The notes beneath the pieces are model-generated. The model was not told the origin of the DNA. It saw only the letters and a list, made by a program, of their open reading frames with translations, and searched no databases. The position numbers were made by a program, and so were the translations under genes. A DNA stretch of 64,000 nt from Bartonella sp. AU55XJBT (GTDB lineage: Bacteria; Pseudomonadota; Alphaproteobacteria; Rhizobiales; Rhizobiaceae). Location: positions 50,880 through 114,879 of the forward strand of contig NZ_JAQITC010000007.1 of assembly GCF_028618525.1 (NCBI RefSeq), read 5' to 3'. This document shows, one piece after another, positions 9,798 to 20,184 of this stretch. Positions within the stretch are counted from its first letter, which is position 1, and each line of letters begins with the position of its first letter.

Positions 9798-10184
9798 ATG
9801 TTAAAATCAATTTTAAAAGTAGCCGTCGTTTCTGCGATTGGTTTCAGTTCGGTGGCTTGTACGACAACTGATGAGCGCGTTGCGCGTTACGGTGTAGGGG
9901 GAGCAGCAATTGGGGCTTTGGCTGGAACAGCTATTGCTGGAAGCACGCCTGGAGCAGCGCTTACTGGTGCGGCATTTGGGGCTTTGGCTGGAACAGTAAC
10001 GGGTGAGGCTGTAAATCAAAGAAGACAACAAAGACAAGCTTCACAATTGTGCACATATCGCTCTCGTAGAGGACATGTCTACCAAGCACCTTGTGCACAA
10101 AGAGTTCCAGTACGACAATTATGTACTTACCGTGATGCAAGAGGGGTGATGTATCAAGCACCTTGTCCGCGCCGCGTTCGTTAA
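9798..10184 (+). CDS. Glycine-zipper lipoprotein, 17 kDa surface antigen-like
   Basis: Small secreted lipoprotein of unknown function. From the ATG at 9798 (ribosome site GGAAAGG) there is a signal peptide with lipobox SSVAC. A glycine-zipper segment rich in GAAIGALAGTAIAG follows, typical of outer-membrane-associated 17 kDa antigen-like proteins. The C-terminal half holds two near-identical copies of a QLCTYR...G..YQAPC motif, an internal duplication with paired cysteines. The ATG at 9759 would prepend a non-hydrophobic stretch and is rejected. The stop codon overlaps the start of the ABC-F gene (TAATG), so translation may be coupled. Confidence 0.8.
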   Translation: MLKSILKVAVVSAIGFSSVACTTTDERVARYGVGGAAIGALAGTAIAGSTPGAALTGAAFGALAGTVTGEAVNQRRQQRQASQLCTYRSRRGHVYQAPCAQRVPVRQLCTYRDARGVMYQAPCPRRVR

Positions 10185-12049
10185 TGGCGGTGCCATTGCT
10201 GCGGCTTGACCGCATTTTCTTAAACGTGGGGACAACGCCTTTGCTCAACCAAGCCTGTTTATCGGTTGAGCAGGGAGCGCGTATTGCGTTGGTAGGCCGT
10301 AATGGTTGTGGAAAATCGACCCTGTTAAAAATTGCCGCAGGAATATTAGAGCCTCATGGTGGCGAAATTTTTCGCCACCCTCGCGTAACACTTCGTTATG
10401 TCGCTCAAAATCCGGATTGTTCTGGTTTTGAGGATATTAACACTTATATGGAAGCGGGGCTGGACGAGACATCTGATGTTCAGTGGATCAATATGCTTCG
10501 TACAAATTTAGGGTTTTCGGGCGCGGAAAAATTAGAAACGCTTTCGGGCGGTGAAAAGAGGCGTGTTTCATTGTTACGGGCCATTGCAGCAAAACCCGAT
10601 ATTTTGTTCTTAGATGAACCAACCAATCATCTTGATTTACCAACCATTGAATGGTTGGAAGGCGTGTTGTCTTCTTTGCGTTCAGCGATTGTGGTGATTT
10701 CCCATGATCGACGATTTTTGGAAAATGTTACGCGTTCAACGGTATGGCTTGATCGTGGGACAACGAAAAGACTGGAAAAGCGTTTTTCAGAATTTGAAAA
10801 TTGGCGCGATAAAGCTTTGGAAGAAGAAGCACTCGAGCAGCATAAATTGGGGCGTCAAATTGTCCGTGAAGAGCAATGGTTGCGTTATGGGGTAACTGCA
10901 CGGCGTAAGCGTAATGTACGGCGCTTGGGCGAATTAAAAAACTTAAGACAGCGTCATCAAACTTATAAGGGGCAGCCGGGAAGTGCACTGTTGAGCGCTG
11001 CTAAAAGTCATGATTCTGGGCAATTGGTGCTCGAAGCAAAGAAAATTTCAAAATCCTATGGGGATCGCGTTATCGTGAAAGATTTCTCTTTACGCATTCA
11101 GCGGGGAGATCGAATCGGTTTGGTAGGACCTAATGGGATTGGAAAGACAACGCTCCTTTCCACATTGATTGGGCAAGAAGCTGTAGATAGTGGGACGGTG
11201 AAGCATGGCTATAACCTCTCCATGGCATTGCTTGATCAGCAACGTATTCTCAATGAAGAAGAAACTTTGGCGCATTATTTAACGGGAGGAAGGGGCGATA
11301 CTCTCGTGATCAATGGACAAGAACGGCATGTGGTTTCTTATATGAAAGACTTTTTATTTTTGCCGGAACAAGCGCGCACCCCCCTTAAAGAATTTTCAGG
11401 GGGAGAAAGAGCACGACTCATGCTTGCACGCCTTCTTTCGCGTCCGGCAAACTTTTTAATTCTTGATGAACCGACCAATGATTTGGATATGGAAACTTTG
11501 GATTTATTGCAAGAATTTATTGCTGATTTTGCAGGAACAGTGTTGTTGGTTAGCCATGACAGAGATTTTTTAGATCGTACTGTAACGCATATGTTGGCAC
11601 CGGAGGGCGATGGTCATTGGGTTTTATATGCGGGTGGCTATAGTGATATGATGGCGCAAAATAAGCAGGCTCTCCGTTTACAACGCACAGAAATAGAATT
11701 ATCAAACCGTAAAACATCTGCAAAATCTTGCGCAGGGGTGGGCGGAAAAAGTACTTTCTCAACAGATCCTAGCTTGGATAGTGCGGGAGAGAAAAAGACA
11801 CGAAGAAAATTGTCCTATAAGCAGGTTTATGCATTGGAAAAATTGCCTGAAGAAATCGCTGTTTTGCAAAGTGAAATAAAAAAAATTGAACAAGAGCTCT
11901 GTGACCCAACTCTTTATGGCAGTGATAAAAAACGTTTTGAGCGTTTATCAACAGCGTTGGAAAAAAAGAAAATAACTTGCACACAAAAGCAAGAAGAATG
12001 GCTAGAACTTGAAATTTTACGTGAAGAAATAGAAGCGTATTCACGGTAA
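10184..12049 (+). CDS. ABC-F family ATPase, Uup-like
   Basis: Soluble protein with two ABC ATPase domains and no membrane part; ABC-F members act on ribosomes or, for Uup, in DNA branch or ribosome maintenance. The 621-residue product has Walker A GRNGCGKST (38-46), signature LSGGEKRR and Walker B LFLDEPTNHLD in domain 1. Domain 2 has GPNGIGKTT, FSGGERARL and FLILDEPTNDLD, followed by a C-terminal coiled coil (about 545-620) as in Uup. ATG 10184 overlaps the previous stop codon; a TTG at 10163 in the same frame is less likely. Likely co-transcribed with the lipoprotein gene. Confidence 0.88.
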   Translation: MAVPLLRLDRIFLNVGTTPLLNQACLSVEQGARIALVGRNGCGKSTLLKIAAGILEPHGGEIFRHPRVTLRYVAQNPDCSGFEDINTYMEAGLDETSDVQWINMLRTNLGFSGAEKLETLSGGEKRRVSLLRAIAAKPDILFLDEPTNHLDLPTIEWLEGVLSSLRSAIVVISHDRRFLENVTRSTVWLDRGTTKRLEKRFSEFENWRDKALEEEALEQHKLGRQIVREEQWLRYGVTARRKRNVRRLGELKNLRQRHQTYKGQPGSALLSAAKSHDSGQLVLEAKKISKSYGDRVIVKDFSLRIQRGDRIGLVGPNGIGKTTLLSTLIGQEAVDSGTVKHGYNLSMALLDQQRILNEEETLAHYLTGGRGDTLVINGQERHVVSYMKDFLFLPEQARTPLKEFSGGERARLMLARLLSRPANFLILDEPTNDLDMETLDLLQEFIADFAGTVLLVSHDRDFLDRTVTHMLAPEGDGHWVLYAGGYSDMMAQNKQALRLQRTEIELSNRKTSAKSCAGVGGKSTFSTDPSLDSAGEKKTRRKLSYKQVYALEKLPEEIAVLQSEIKKIEQELCDPTLYGSDKKRFERLSTALEKKKITCTQKQEEWLELEILREEIEAYSR

Positions 12050-12591
12050 TATCTCATCATTTCCCAGTATTTTAAGAGATTCCTATTGTCTCATCGCTTT
12101 CTGTGGAAGTGCTTGGACATATTGAAGAATGACCACAGTACCTTATGAGTTCATAAAGAGCAGATTTTTTAAAACATACTTTTGACTGCGGTTCGAAGTC
12201 ATAGCGCTGGTTAATGGGATTTTGAAGAAAGCTTTACTGTTTACGTTTGGCTTTTTGGCACAACTCTTGATAAAGAAAAAATTATTGGTGCGGTGCGTTT
12301 TTCAAAATGTTCTCACGCATGGTAATACACTCACACATTTTGCAAGTCCCCAATGTTGCTATCGCTCGTGGCGTTTGAGCGCATTCATAAAAGTATTCTC
12401 TTGTTTTAATTTTATACCTTCAATACACCAATCTCGCTTATGACGAACAAGCAAATGAGCCTCATTGATTCTCATGTGAGAAGTGTTGTGATGCGAAAAG
12501 TGTAACATATTCGATGTTACGGTTTAAGGTTAAAAATGATGATATGTCACGACAAATCAACGTGTTATTGTAACATTTTTAGGAGGAGAAA
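12050..12591. other. Intergenic region upstream of the rimJ-like pseudogene
   Basis: No gene recognised. It contains an inverted repeat (listed separately) shortly before the rimJ-like gene. Confidence 0.4.
12502..12520. promoter_or_regulatory. Inverted repeat GTAACAT-N5-ATGTTAC
   Basis: A perfect 7-base inverted repeat about 70 bases upstream of the rimJ-like start. A half-site (TGTAACAT) recurs at about 12571. This could be an operator, but no bound protein is known from the sequence. Confidence 0.35.
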
Positions 12592-13160
12592 ATGATGGAC
12601 ATTAAAACAAAGCGAACAATTTCCACATTGATTGGTTTAGAAGATGCTGCTGAACTGTCTGCTTATTACTTGCGTAATGCGAATCATCTGCGCCCTTTTG
12701 AACCGTTGAGATCTGACGACTACCACACTCTAACAGCTTGGCGAGCACGCGCGCCAATGCATTTGCTTATGAAAGCGCACAAGGGCAAGCCTATCGATAT
12801 ATCGTACGTCTAAGAAATGAAAACACAATCATCGGTGTTGTAAACTTCACAAATGTGGTTCGTGGTGTTTTTCAAGCCTGTCATCTTGGTTTTTCTCTTG
12901 ATGAGAAACAACAAGGCAAAGGGCTTATGTTTGAGAGTTTATCGGCTCTTATACGCCATATCTTTCAAGTCTATCACCTGCATAGAGTGATGGCAAATTA
13001 TAGACCTGAGAACATAAAAAGCGAACTTTTATTAAAGCGCCTTCATTTTGAAAAAGAAGGCTATGCCAAAGATTATTTGATGATTTCTGGAAAATGGAGA
13101 GATCATATTCTAACCTCTCGAATTAATGAGTGTTATAAGTCCGTCAATAGATTTGAATAA
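12592..13160 (+). pseudogene. rimJ: Frameshifted RimJ/RimL-type GNAT acetyltransferase
   Basis: Intact relatives acetylate a ribosomal protein N-terminus. Here the first frame (from ATG 12592, ribosome site AGGAGGAG) encodes the N-terminal part up to TLTAWRAR. The rest, including GVVNFTNVVRGVFQACHLGFSLDEKQQGKGLMFE and the HRVMANYRPEN and GYAKDYL motifs, continues in another frame from about 12745. Together the two frames rebuild a full-length GNAT protein of about 185 residues. The shift lies between about 12738 and 12780. A short hairpin with trailing T run follows at 13172-13188. Either a true pseudogene or a sequencing error; the strong residual conservation suggests the loss is recent. 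Confidence 0.75.
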
Positions 13161-13753
13161 AAGATTTTAATAAAGCTAGAGGCTTTTTACGAGATGTCTA
13201 AATATGCCGAATTCTTCACGATCTTAACAATACGAAGATCCTTAACCATCTCTCTTCTGTAAATAGTTTAGGACCTTTGTTTAGCGAATTTCAGCTGCTG
13301 CCTCCTTTAAATGTTTTTTATCCTAGAGAATGAATGGGTTGATTATCATCATTCATTGTTTTTCAATGTGAATAAGAGTTCTCAATAGCGCAAGATTTTC
13401 TCCATTTTACACCTGTTTTTAGGTTGAAGGACTCAAAAACGCTTTGCTGTCATGCACAAGTGGGGTTGGCTTACAAAGGAGACTCCTATGGATAAAAACG
13501 CCCTCCCTATGGATAAAAATAATTGAAGAATAAGACGTAAAAATGCGCTTTTCATGAATCCTTTCACCTTACATGAATCCTTTCAAATGTGAGGGCTGTC
13601 GCAATGTTATGCACCTGTGAAGTCGTCTTGTCACAAGTTATATGAGTTTTGTGTTATTTTGCACAAACTACCCACGGTTGGCAGAATTTTTGTGCATTCA
13701 CGCGTTTTTTCATTTTCCCTTTTCTTAAAAAATTTCTAATATTATCAATGTTG
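13161..13753. other. Non-coding spacer between rimJ-like pseudogene and gapR
   Basis: No gene seen. It includes small local repeats (TATGGATAAAAA twice near 13487 and 13508; a CATGAATCCTTTCA motif twice near 13553 and 13572). Confidence 0.4.
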
Positions 13754-14014
13754 TTAACTCATCCCAAGCGCATTTTTATAAAGTTCAATGATAGCTTCTT
13801 CTTCCATTCGTTCATGCTCTTCTTTTTTACGCAACCGTATAATGCTTCGAACAGCTTTGCTATCAAAACCAGAGCCTTTAAGTTCCGTGTAGACGTCTTT
13901 AATATCATCGGAAATGGTTTTTTTTTCTTCTTCTAGTCGTTCAATTCGTTCGATAAAAGAGCGTAATTGGTTGACGGATATAGCGTGTGTTTGATCGGTT
14001 ACTGTATCATTCAT
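13754..14014 (-). CDS. gapR: GapR-family DNA-binding protein (DUF2312)
   Basis: Nucleoid-associated protein that in Caulobacter binds overtwisted DNA and is needed for replication and segregation. The 86-residue product is helical and highly charged: [26 protein letters not shown], then [20 protein letters not shown], the family hallmark. Length and order match DUF2312 proteins. It stands alone, on the opposite strand to pyk. DNA binding is inferred from the family. Confidence 0.92.
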   Translation of the reverse strand: MNDTVTDQTHAISVNQLRSFIERIERLEEEKKTISDDIKDVYTELKGSGFDSKAVRSIIRLRKKEEHERMEEEAIIELYKNALGMS

Positions 14015-14284
14015 TGTATTTTCTCCAAGTTATATGTTGTACGTTATTTTTTCGATGACCAATTTATGTTGGAAAAGCTTGAAAAATAAAAAATCAATCA
14101 AGCACCACAGTTTTTTTACAAATTGACTTTAAATATTTTGTAAAGTTTTTAAGATATAAGATATATGTATTGATAAAAGGGCTATAAAAAGAAAAATATA
14201 AAAATATATGTTTTAGACGTGAAAGGCTTTTGAAAAAAAAGATGTATGATTTGTTTTGAGAATTGACATTATAGAGGAAGTTTT

Positions 14285-14773
14285 GTGATTTTGAAAAAAC
14301 AATATTGGGCATTTCAGAAAAGATTAAAGGTTTTTCTCTTGAGCATTTTGCTCTTATTTCCCCTTGTTGTTTGTGCAAAGGCTGACTTTAGGGTGTGTAA
14401 TACAACCCAACAGTCTGTAGGGGTTGCTCTTGGATATCGTACCTTTTCAGGGTGGGTGAGCGAAGGTTGGTGGGTGGTTCCCGTGACAGAATGTAAAACT
14501 TTAATCGAAGGACCTCTTGCCTCGCGGTTTTATTATTTTTATGCGGAAGGGGCACAAAAAAAAGGAAGCTGGGCAGGCTCTGTCACCATGTGTGTGCAAG
14601 ATAGCCAATTTACTATTCAAGGGGTTCATGATTGTTTCCCTCGAGGATATCAAAAGGCTGAGTTTAAGGAAATCGATACCGGTAATCAAACCAGTTGGAT
14701 GGTGCAATTGACGGATGAATCTTTGTTAAACAATTCAGTTGCCTCTTCTCTTTCAGGAAATTCTCCACCGTGA
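14285..14773 (+). CDS. DUF1036 protein, predicted exported
   Basis: Function unknown. The 162-residue product has an N-terminal hydrophobic signal or anchor (about residues 15-32, VFLLSILLLFPLVVCAKA). The DUF1036 domain follows (FRVCNTTQQSVGVALGY, SGWVSEGWWVVP, C-containing FYYFYAEG region). Four or more cysteines in the exported part could form disulfides. Its last codons overlap the GTG start of pyk (GTGA), so the two genes are translationally coupled; a DUF1036 gene beside pyk is a recurrent Rhizobiales arrangement. The start ATT/GTG choice is uncertain: 14285 is GTG. Confidence 0.8.
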   Translation: MILKKQYWAFQKRLKVFLLSILLLFPLVVCAKADFRVCNTTQQSVGVALGYRTFSGWVSEGWWVVPVTECKTLIEGPLASRFYYFYAEGAQKKGSWAGSVTMCVQDSQFTIQGVHDCFPRGYQKAEFKEIDTGNQTSWMVQLTDESLLNNSVASSLSGNSPP

Positions 14774-16206
14774 GACGTGCCCGTAAAGTAAAAATTATTG
14801 CGACTCTTGGTCCTTCTTCTTTTTCTCGTGTAATGATTGAGAAGCTTTTTAGGGCAGGGGCAGATGTTTTTCGCCTTAATATGAGTCATACGGATCGTGA
14901 CACATTGGGCGATTTGGTCAAGTCAATACGGGAGGTTGAAAAAACGGTTCAACGGCCCATTGGTATTTTAGTAGATCTTCAGGGGCCGAAACTGCGTGTT
15001 GGTCGTTTTGCAAAAGGTCAAGAGGATTTGCGTGTTGGGCAAAGTTTTACGTTAGATCATCGCGATGTGGCTGGCGATGCGCAGCGTGTTTTTTTCCCTC
15101 ATGAGGATGTCTTTTCGGCACTTAAACCAGGGGATCGCTTGTTAATTGATGATGGAAGGTTAGAACTGCGTGCTGAAGTGTGTGATGATCATTTTGTTCA
15201 GTGTCGTGTGGTTTCTGGAACCCGTATTTCTGATCGAAAAGGTGTGAGTTTTCCGGATACAATTTTGCCTTTTGATTCGATGACCTCAAAAGATAAGGCT
15301 GATCTTCAGGCTCTGTTACAGCTGCCTGTTGATTGGGTTGCCCTTTCTTTTATCCAGCGTCCAGAAGATATTATAGCGGTGCGCAGGCTAACGAAAAACA
15401 AGGTGTCTTTGATGGCTAAAATCGAAAAGCCTCAAGCCTTGGAACATATAGAAAAGATTATTGAAGTCTGTGATGGTATTATGATTGCACGCGGAGATCT
15501 CGGGGTGGAAATGCCTCTGGAAAGGATTCCTGCGCTGCAGATGGAGCTGATCAAAGCTTGCCGTTTAGCCGGAAAACCTGTTGTGGTGGCAACACAAATG
15601 CTCGAATCAATGATCACATCTCCTGTGCCAACGCGTGCAGAAGTATCCGATGTTGCTACAGCGGTTTATGCTGGAACAGATGCGGTGATGTTGTCGGCTG
15701 AATCTGCTTCTGGTCGTTATCCGGAAGAAGCGGTTCTTATGATGGACAAAATCGCACGGCAAATTGAACAAGATCATACTTATGCTGCTCAGGTTGGAGC
15801 ACAACATCCAACACCAGAATCAACAGGGACGGATGCGATTTCTCTTGCCGCGCGTCAGATTGCTGAAACACTTTCACTTGCCGCTATCGTTGCCTATACG
15901 GCTTCAGGAACAACGGGTTTGCGCGCTTCTCGTGAGCGTCCCAATAGACCGATTATTGCTTTATCGCCCATTGTGGAAACAGCACGGCGTTTGGCACTCG
16001 TTTGGGGGCTTCATTGTGTGGTTACTGCGGATGCAAAGAATTTAGAGGATATGGTTGATCGTGCAGCTACCATTGCCTTTCAGGAAGGTTTTTGCCAAGG
16101 AGGAGATCGCTTCCTTGTGACAGCCGGTGTTCCCCTTGGAACGCCTGGTGCAACAAACCTTTTGCGTATTGCCTCTGTTTCTCCAGATGGAACGAAGGGG
16201 ATTTGA
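14770..16206 (+). CDS. pyk: Pyruvate kinase
   Basis: Last step of glycolysis: phosphoenolpyruvate and ADP to pyruvate and ATP. The 478-residue protein starts RRARKVKIIATLGPSS and has the substrate and metal-site motifs: FRLNMSH, LVDLQGPKLR, SLMAKIEKPQALEHIE and the IMIARGDLGVEMP catalytic stretch. The C-terminal regulatory domain (about 350-478, with AYTASGTTGLRASRERP) is complete. It starts with GTG overlapping the DUF1036 stop codon. A short decayed copy of part of its C-terminal domain lies just downstream. Confidence 0.96.
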   Translation: MRRARKVKIIATLGPSSFSRVMIEKLFRAGADVFRLNMSHTDRDTLGDLVKSIREVEKTVQRPIGILVDLQGPKLRVGRFAKGQEDLRVGQSFTLDHRDVAGDAQRVFFPHEDVFSALKPGDRLLIDDGRLELRAEVCDDHFVQCRVVSGTRISDRKGVSFPDTILPFDSMTSKDKADLQALLQLPVDWVALSFIQRPEDIIAVRRLTKNKVSLMAKIEKPQALEHIEKIIEVCDGIMIARGDLGVEMPLERIPALQMELIKACRLAGKPVVVATQMLESMITSPVPTRAEVSDVATAVYAGTDAVMLSAESASGRYPEEAVLMMDKIARQIEQDHTYAAQVGAQHPTPESTGTDAISLAARQIAETLSLAAIVAYTASGTTGLRASRERPNRPIIALSPIVETARRLALVWGLHCVVTADAKNLEDMVDRAATIAFQEGFCQGGDRFLVTAGVPLGTPGATNLLRIASVSPDGTKGI

Positions 16207-16224
16207 TCCGTTTACACATAGTGT

Positions 16225-16350
16225 TTTTTCACGCGCCTTTAAATAGGTTTCAGGAACAACGGGTCTGCGCGCTTCTCGTGAGCGTCCTAATAGACCGATT
16301 ATTGCTTTGATCTTCCCTTGTGGAAATAGTATGGTCTTATGGGGTTTGGG
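16225..16350 (+). repeat. Decayed partial copy of pyk C-terminal coding sequence
   Basis: Positions about 16246-16309 match pyk 15900-15962 (the SGTTGLRASRERPNRPIIAL codons) with few changes; weaker similarity extends to about 16350 (the VETARRLALVWGL codons). No start or functional frame. Confidence 0.8.
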
Positions 16351-16964
16351 CAATTAGGTTTTGGGGTGGGATGCGGTGATGTTGTAACTTTACCTTTCGT
16401 TTTGAAGATGGTTACTTATGGTAGAATTTTTTTTTCTATCATCTTTTTAGATATGTTTCAGATCGTTTTATTGATGTCTTATAAGCGAGAAATTCATTGA
16501 TCATGAAAATTCATTCTTTTGCTGTTTGAATGAGAGCTTTAAAATTTTTCATTTTAAGCTTTTGTAAATGGATGAAATTTTCGCAAACAGAATTGAATAA
16601 AATTATGTGTCCCCAAAAATCATGAGGGTCAGGCATGAGAATAAAGTGACGGGTGAATGCATTTTAAAAAATAGGCTGGTCACGCATCGTTTTTATGTAA
16701 AAGCAGTTGGCTTTATCGTTGTTGGCTCATTGATATGATTTTTTACAATGATGTCTTGGTTTTGAGATGTTGGTTTTGGTCATTTGTTGTGCGAGATATC
16801 TCATTGGAAGCGTGGTGGTGGTATAAGGCGGATTCTTTGAGGTATGAAGTGTTTGTGTGTCAATGAAATATTCAAGAGAGTTTTTTGAGGAGATTTTAAG
16901 TCAATTCCATAAGGGCCATGTGTGATCAGTTACTGGAATCTTCTTGATAAAAAATCGAACTGCT
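16351..16964. other. Spacer downstream of zapA
   Basis: About 600 AT-rich bases with no gene recognised. A 6S RNA gene is often found near zapA in other bacteria; I looked for one here and could not support it. Confidence 0.35.
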
Positions 16965-17348
16965 TTAAAAGTCTTCCTGCTCTTGTTCTTGAATGTTTTT
17001 GCTGTTTTGATCATCTTTGAGCAATTGGTTGGTGAGCTTTTCAATGCGTTGTGTGGTGTCACGCATAATCCTTCCCATGGCACGCTCCTTTTCATTGTGG
17101 AGTCGTAAAAGAGCATCGTAATCTTCTTGTAACTTTTTATTTTCTCGTTTTATTTCTTCCATTTCATCGATAATCATTATGCCCGCCATTACCGATAAAC
17201 GATGGTCGCCAATTTCTCCAAAATTGTTCTTTAAATGGGTGATATATTGATCCAATTGAGCTGCAAGCGCAATAAGATGACTTTCTTGTCCTTTATTACA
17301 AGCCATGCGATAGTTTTTACCATCAATGGTAACGGAAACTGTTTCCAT
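16965..17348 (-). CDS. zapA: Cell division protein ZapA
   Basis: Z-ring associated protein that promotes FtsZ filament bundling at mid-cell. The 127-residue product has the ZapA N-terminal domain (VSVTIDGKNYRMACNKGQESHLIALAAQLD, residues about 4-33) and the hydrophobic DHRLSVMAGIMIIDEM segment. A long coiled coil follows (about 60-115). It lies 12 bases after the DUF4164 gene on the same strand, so both form one operon. The neighbourhood (zapA, DUF4164, divergent tkt-gap-pgk) is typical of Rhizobiales. Confidence 0.92.
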   Translation of the reverse strand: METVSVTIDGKNYRMACNKGQESHLIALAAQLDQYITHLKNNFGEIGDHRLSVMAGIMIIDEMEEIKRENKKLQEDYDALLRLHNEKERAMGRIMRDTTQRIEKLTNQLLKDDQNSKNIQEQEQEDF

Positions 17349-17360
17349 ACGTTCAAACCT

Positions 17361-17636
17361 TTATCTATCAATGACGACACGAATCGTTTCCATTGCTTTA
17401 ATAAGACGTTTGGAAACTTCTTTGTTAACAGATTCTAAGCGTTCAATTTGAGCTTCAGCTTTGTCAAGCGCTTGGGCAAGATGACTGCGGTCAGCATTCA
17501 TTCGTTGAATTTCTTCTTCCCATTCGTTATTTTTATCAATAACGGCGTTGCGGTTGATTATTGTGATCTCTAAGGTTCTAAGTGCTTTTTCTAGGTGCTC
17601 TAGAGCATCTTGCAGAACCGTAGTCTCTTGGTTCAT
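17361..17636 (-). CDS. DUF4164 coiled-coil protein
   Basis: Small coiled-coil protein of unknown function, encoded directly upstream of zapA and so possibly cell-division related. From ATG 17636 (ribosome site AAAGGAA) the product is 91 residues: a heptad-like helix from QDALEHLEKALRTLE through QIERLESVNKEVSKRLIKAMETIRVVI. An upstream in-frame start would add 38 residues of different character and is not preferred. The C-terminal ETIRVVIDR is conserved in the family, as I recall it. Confidence 0.82.
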   Translation of the reverse strand: MNQETTVLQDALEHLEKALRTLEITIINRNAVIDKNNEWEEEIQRMNADRSHLAQALDKAEAQIERLESVNKEVSKRLIKAMETIRVVIDR

Positions 17637-17972
17637 TGCTTTTTTCCTTTGGGTAATTGTATCCTTTATCAATGCGTTATGCAAAAACGAATCACTTACA
17701 TTCTCATATTGTGTCTCTTTTATTTTTAAGTATGTAGGATATTTTAGCAAGCAAAGCAGGGGTGAGATATAAATTAAAAGCTGGATTTTTTGCGCGTATT
17801 GGCATAAATGACATGAATATACAGGATGCGTGAGGGGAATGTGTTATTAATGTTATGGAAGTGATGACAAAAAGTCTCACGCTGATGGTTAAAAAAAGTA
17901 TTTCTTAAGGAACTTTAAGAGAATACAGAAAAAGCAACAGTATAACGTATTTAATGAAATGGTCGATCATTC

Positions 17973-19979
17973 ATGATAAACACCCACCAACAGAATCAGA
18001 TGGCCAATGCTATCCGTTTTCTTGCTATTGATGCGATTGAAAAAGCCAATTCTGGTCATCCCGGTTTGCCAATGGGAGCAGCCGATATTGCTACGGTTCT
18101 TTATACACAATTCCTTGCTCATGATCCTAAAAATCCTCGTTGGCCTAACCGTGATCGTTTCGTCTTATCAGCAGGACATGGATCTATGTTGCTTTATGCT
18201 CTGCTGTATCTTTCTGGTTATGAAGATATCGGTATTGAGGATCTTAAAAATTTTCGCCAATTAGGGGCAAAGCTTGCGGGGCATCCAGAATATGGGCATG
18301 TGGCAGGAATTGAAACAACGACGGGACCTCTCGGACAAGGGTTGGCTAATGCTGTGGGGATGGCTCTTGCAGAACGTCTGCAAAATGCCCGTTTTGGAGA
18401 TCTTGTCAACCATTATACTTACGCGTTAGTGGGCGATGGATGCTTGATGGAAGGGATTTCTCAGGAAGCACTTTCCTTGGCAGGACATTTGAAACTCAAT
18501 AAGCTCATTGTGTTGTGGGATGATAATAATATTTCTATCGATGGAGAAATTTCCCTTGCGGATAGTACAGATCAAATAGCCCGTTTTAAAGCATCTGGTT
18601 GGAATACACTCAAAGTGAAAGGGCATGATCAAGCCGCCATTGCACATGCCATTGAAGCAGCACGAAATTGTGATAAACCAACGTTAATTGCCTGTAAAAC
18701 AACGATAGGCTTTGGGGCGCCCAATAAAGCGGGAAGCAATAAAGTTCATGGTGCCCCTTTAGGAGCACGGGAAATCGCTGAGACCCGTATCGCCTTGGGG
18801 TGGGAGGCAGAACCTTTCGTTATTCCAGCCGATATTCTCGATAATTGGCGCTTGGCAGGGCTTAATGCCGCTAAAAAGCGACAAAAGTGGGAAGAAAAAT
18901 TGGCCGATCTTCCTGTTTCAGAGCGGGTGGAATTTGAAAGGTTGATGCGTGGTGATCTCGTGGGAGGATTTGATGGCGCTGTCGATGCTTATAAACAGAA
19001 ACTCGTTGAAGAATGTCCTGTTGTTGCTACCCGTAAAGCTTCGGAAATGGCTCTTGAAGTGATCAATGAAGTCGTGAGTGAGACCATTGGTGGTTCTGCT
19101 GATTTGACCGGATCTAATAATACAAAAAGCAGCCAGATGAAAAGTATCACGGCGGAGGATTTTTCTGGGCGCTATCTCCATTATGGCATTCGTGAACATG
19201 CCATGGGGGCTATCATGAATGGGCTTGCTCTCCATGGGGGCTTTATCCCTTATGGAGGGACATTCTTATGCTTTTCTGATTATATGCGCCCTGCCATGCG
19301 TTTGTCTTCCCTTATGGGGTTGCGGGTGGTTTATGTTATGACCCATGATTCTATTGGGCTTGGTGAGGATGGTCCGACCCATCAACCCGTGGAACATTTG
19401 GCTTGCCTGCGTGCTATGCCTAATCATCTTGTGTTTCGTCCTGCTGATGCTATGGAGACAGTCGAGTGTTGGCAATTGGCTTTAAAAGCACGCAAGACGC
19501 CTTCTACTTTGGCTTTGAGCCGACAAAATTTGCCGCTATTGCGTCAAGAGTATGAAGAAGAAAACCTCTGTATGCTTGGGGCTTATGAATTGCTAACCGC
19601 CAGTGATGAGGCGCAAGTGACACTGTTTGCTTCCGGTTCAGAGTTGCAAATTGCGGTCAAAGCACGTGAAGTCTTAGAAGAAAAAGGTATCCCAACCCGT
19701 GTGGTTTCTGTGCCTTGTTTTGAACTCTTTTCTCAACAGTCTTGCTCCTATCAACGGGCTCTCATTGGCGATGCGCCGATTAAAATCGCGATTGAAGCTG
19801 CTGTTGCTCAAGGATGGGACCGTTTTATTGGCTGTGATGGGGTGTTTATTGGTATGGAGAGCTTTGGGGCGAGTGGAACAATTGATGATCTTTATGCACA
19901 CTTTGGTCTTACTTCTGAAAATGTTGTTGCGACTGTTGAAAGAGAGCTGGAAAAGATTGGAGAGGAAAAGACAAAATGA
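17973..19979 (+). CDS. tkt: Transketolase
   Basis: Thiamine diphosphate enzyme of the pentose phosphate pathway that moves two-carbon units between sugar phosphates. The 668-residue protein has the N-terminal cofactor domain ([13 protein letters not shown] at about 28-40, TTGPLGQG, and the [13 protein letters not shown] metal and diphosphate motif). The pyrimidine-binding domain carries the catalytic GIREHAMG and the [16 protein letters not shown] stretch, and a complete C-terminal domain follows. It opens the tkt-gap-pgk-fba cluster, divergent from the zapA operon. The cofactor comes from the pyrophosphokinase at 9.1 kb. Confidence 0.96.
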   Translation: MINTHQQNQMANAIRFLAIDAIEKANSGHPGLPMGAADIATVLYTQFLAHDPKNPRWPNRDRFVLSAGHGSMLLYALLYLSGYEDIGIEDLKNFRQLGAKLAGHPEYGHVAGIETTTGPLGQGLANAVGMALAERLQNARFGDLVNHYTYALVGDGCLMEGISQEALSLAGHLKLNKLIVLWDDNNISIDGEISLADSTDQIARFKASGWNTLKVKGHDQAAIAHAIEAARNCDKPTLIACKTTIGFGAPNKAGSNKVHGAPLGAREIAETRIALGWEAEPFVIPADILDNWRLAGLNAAKKRQKWEEKLADLPVSERVEFERLMRGDLVGGFDGAVDAYKQKLVEECPVVATRKASEMALEVINEVVSETIGGSADLTGSNNTKSSQMKSITAEDFSGRYLHYGIREHAMGAIMNGLALHGGFIPYGGTFLCFSDYMRPAMRLSSLMGLRVVYVMTHDSIGLGEDGPTHQPVEHLACLRAMPNHLVFRPADAMETVECWQLALKARKTPSTLALSRQNLPLLRQEYEEENLCMLGAYELLTASDEAQVTLFASGSELQIAVKAREVLEEKGIPTRVVSVPCFELFSQQSCSYQRALIGDAPIKIAIEAAVAQGWDRFIGCDGVFIGMESFGASGTIDDLYAHFGLTSENVVATVERELEKIGEEKTK

Positions 19980-20184
19980 CAGCCGTGTGTTGTCATGCGT
20001 GGGGGTGTTTCTAGGGTATCATACTCTGTGCGATGTTGTGGATAGTGTTGTGCATTATTGTGGATAAGTGATTGATTGATCGAGATATTGACGTTTTGGG
20101 AATTCATGGTGTGGGATTGGAAAATGCCCATTTGTTGTGTTTTAAATGTTATGCTTTAAAAAATTAGATGAGGAAACATGTGAA

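Noticed and set aside
10163..10184. TTG start for the ABC-F gene
   Set aside because: The ATG at 10184 overlaps the previous stop in a TAATG arrangement and gives the expected family start.
16225..16964. 6S RNA downstream of zapA
   Set aside because: Such a gene is often found near zapA, but I could not see a convincing 6S-type stem with a central bubble here; a covariance-model search would be decisive.
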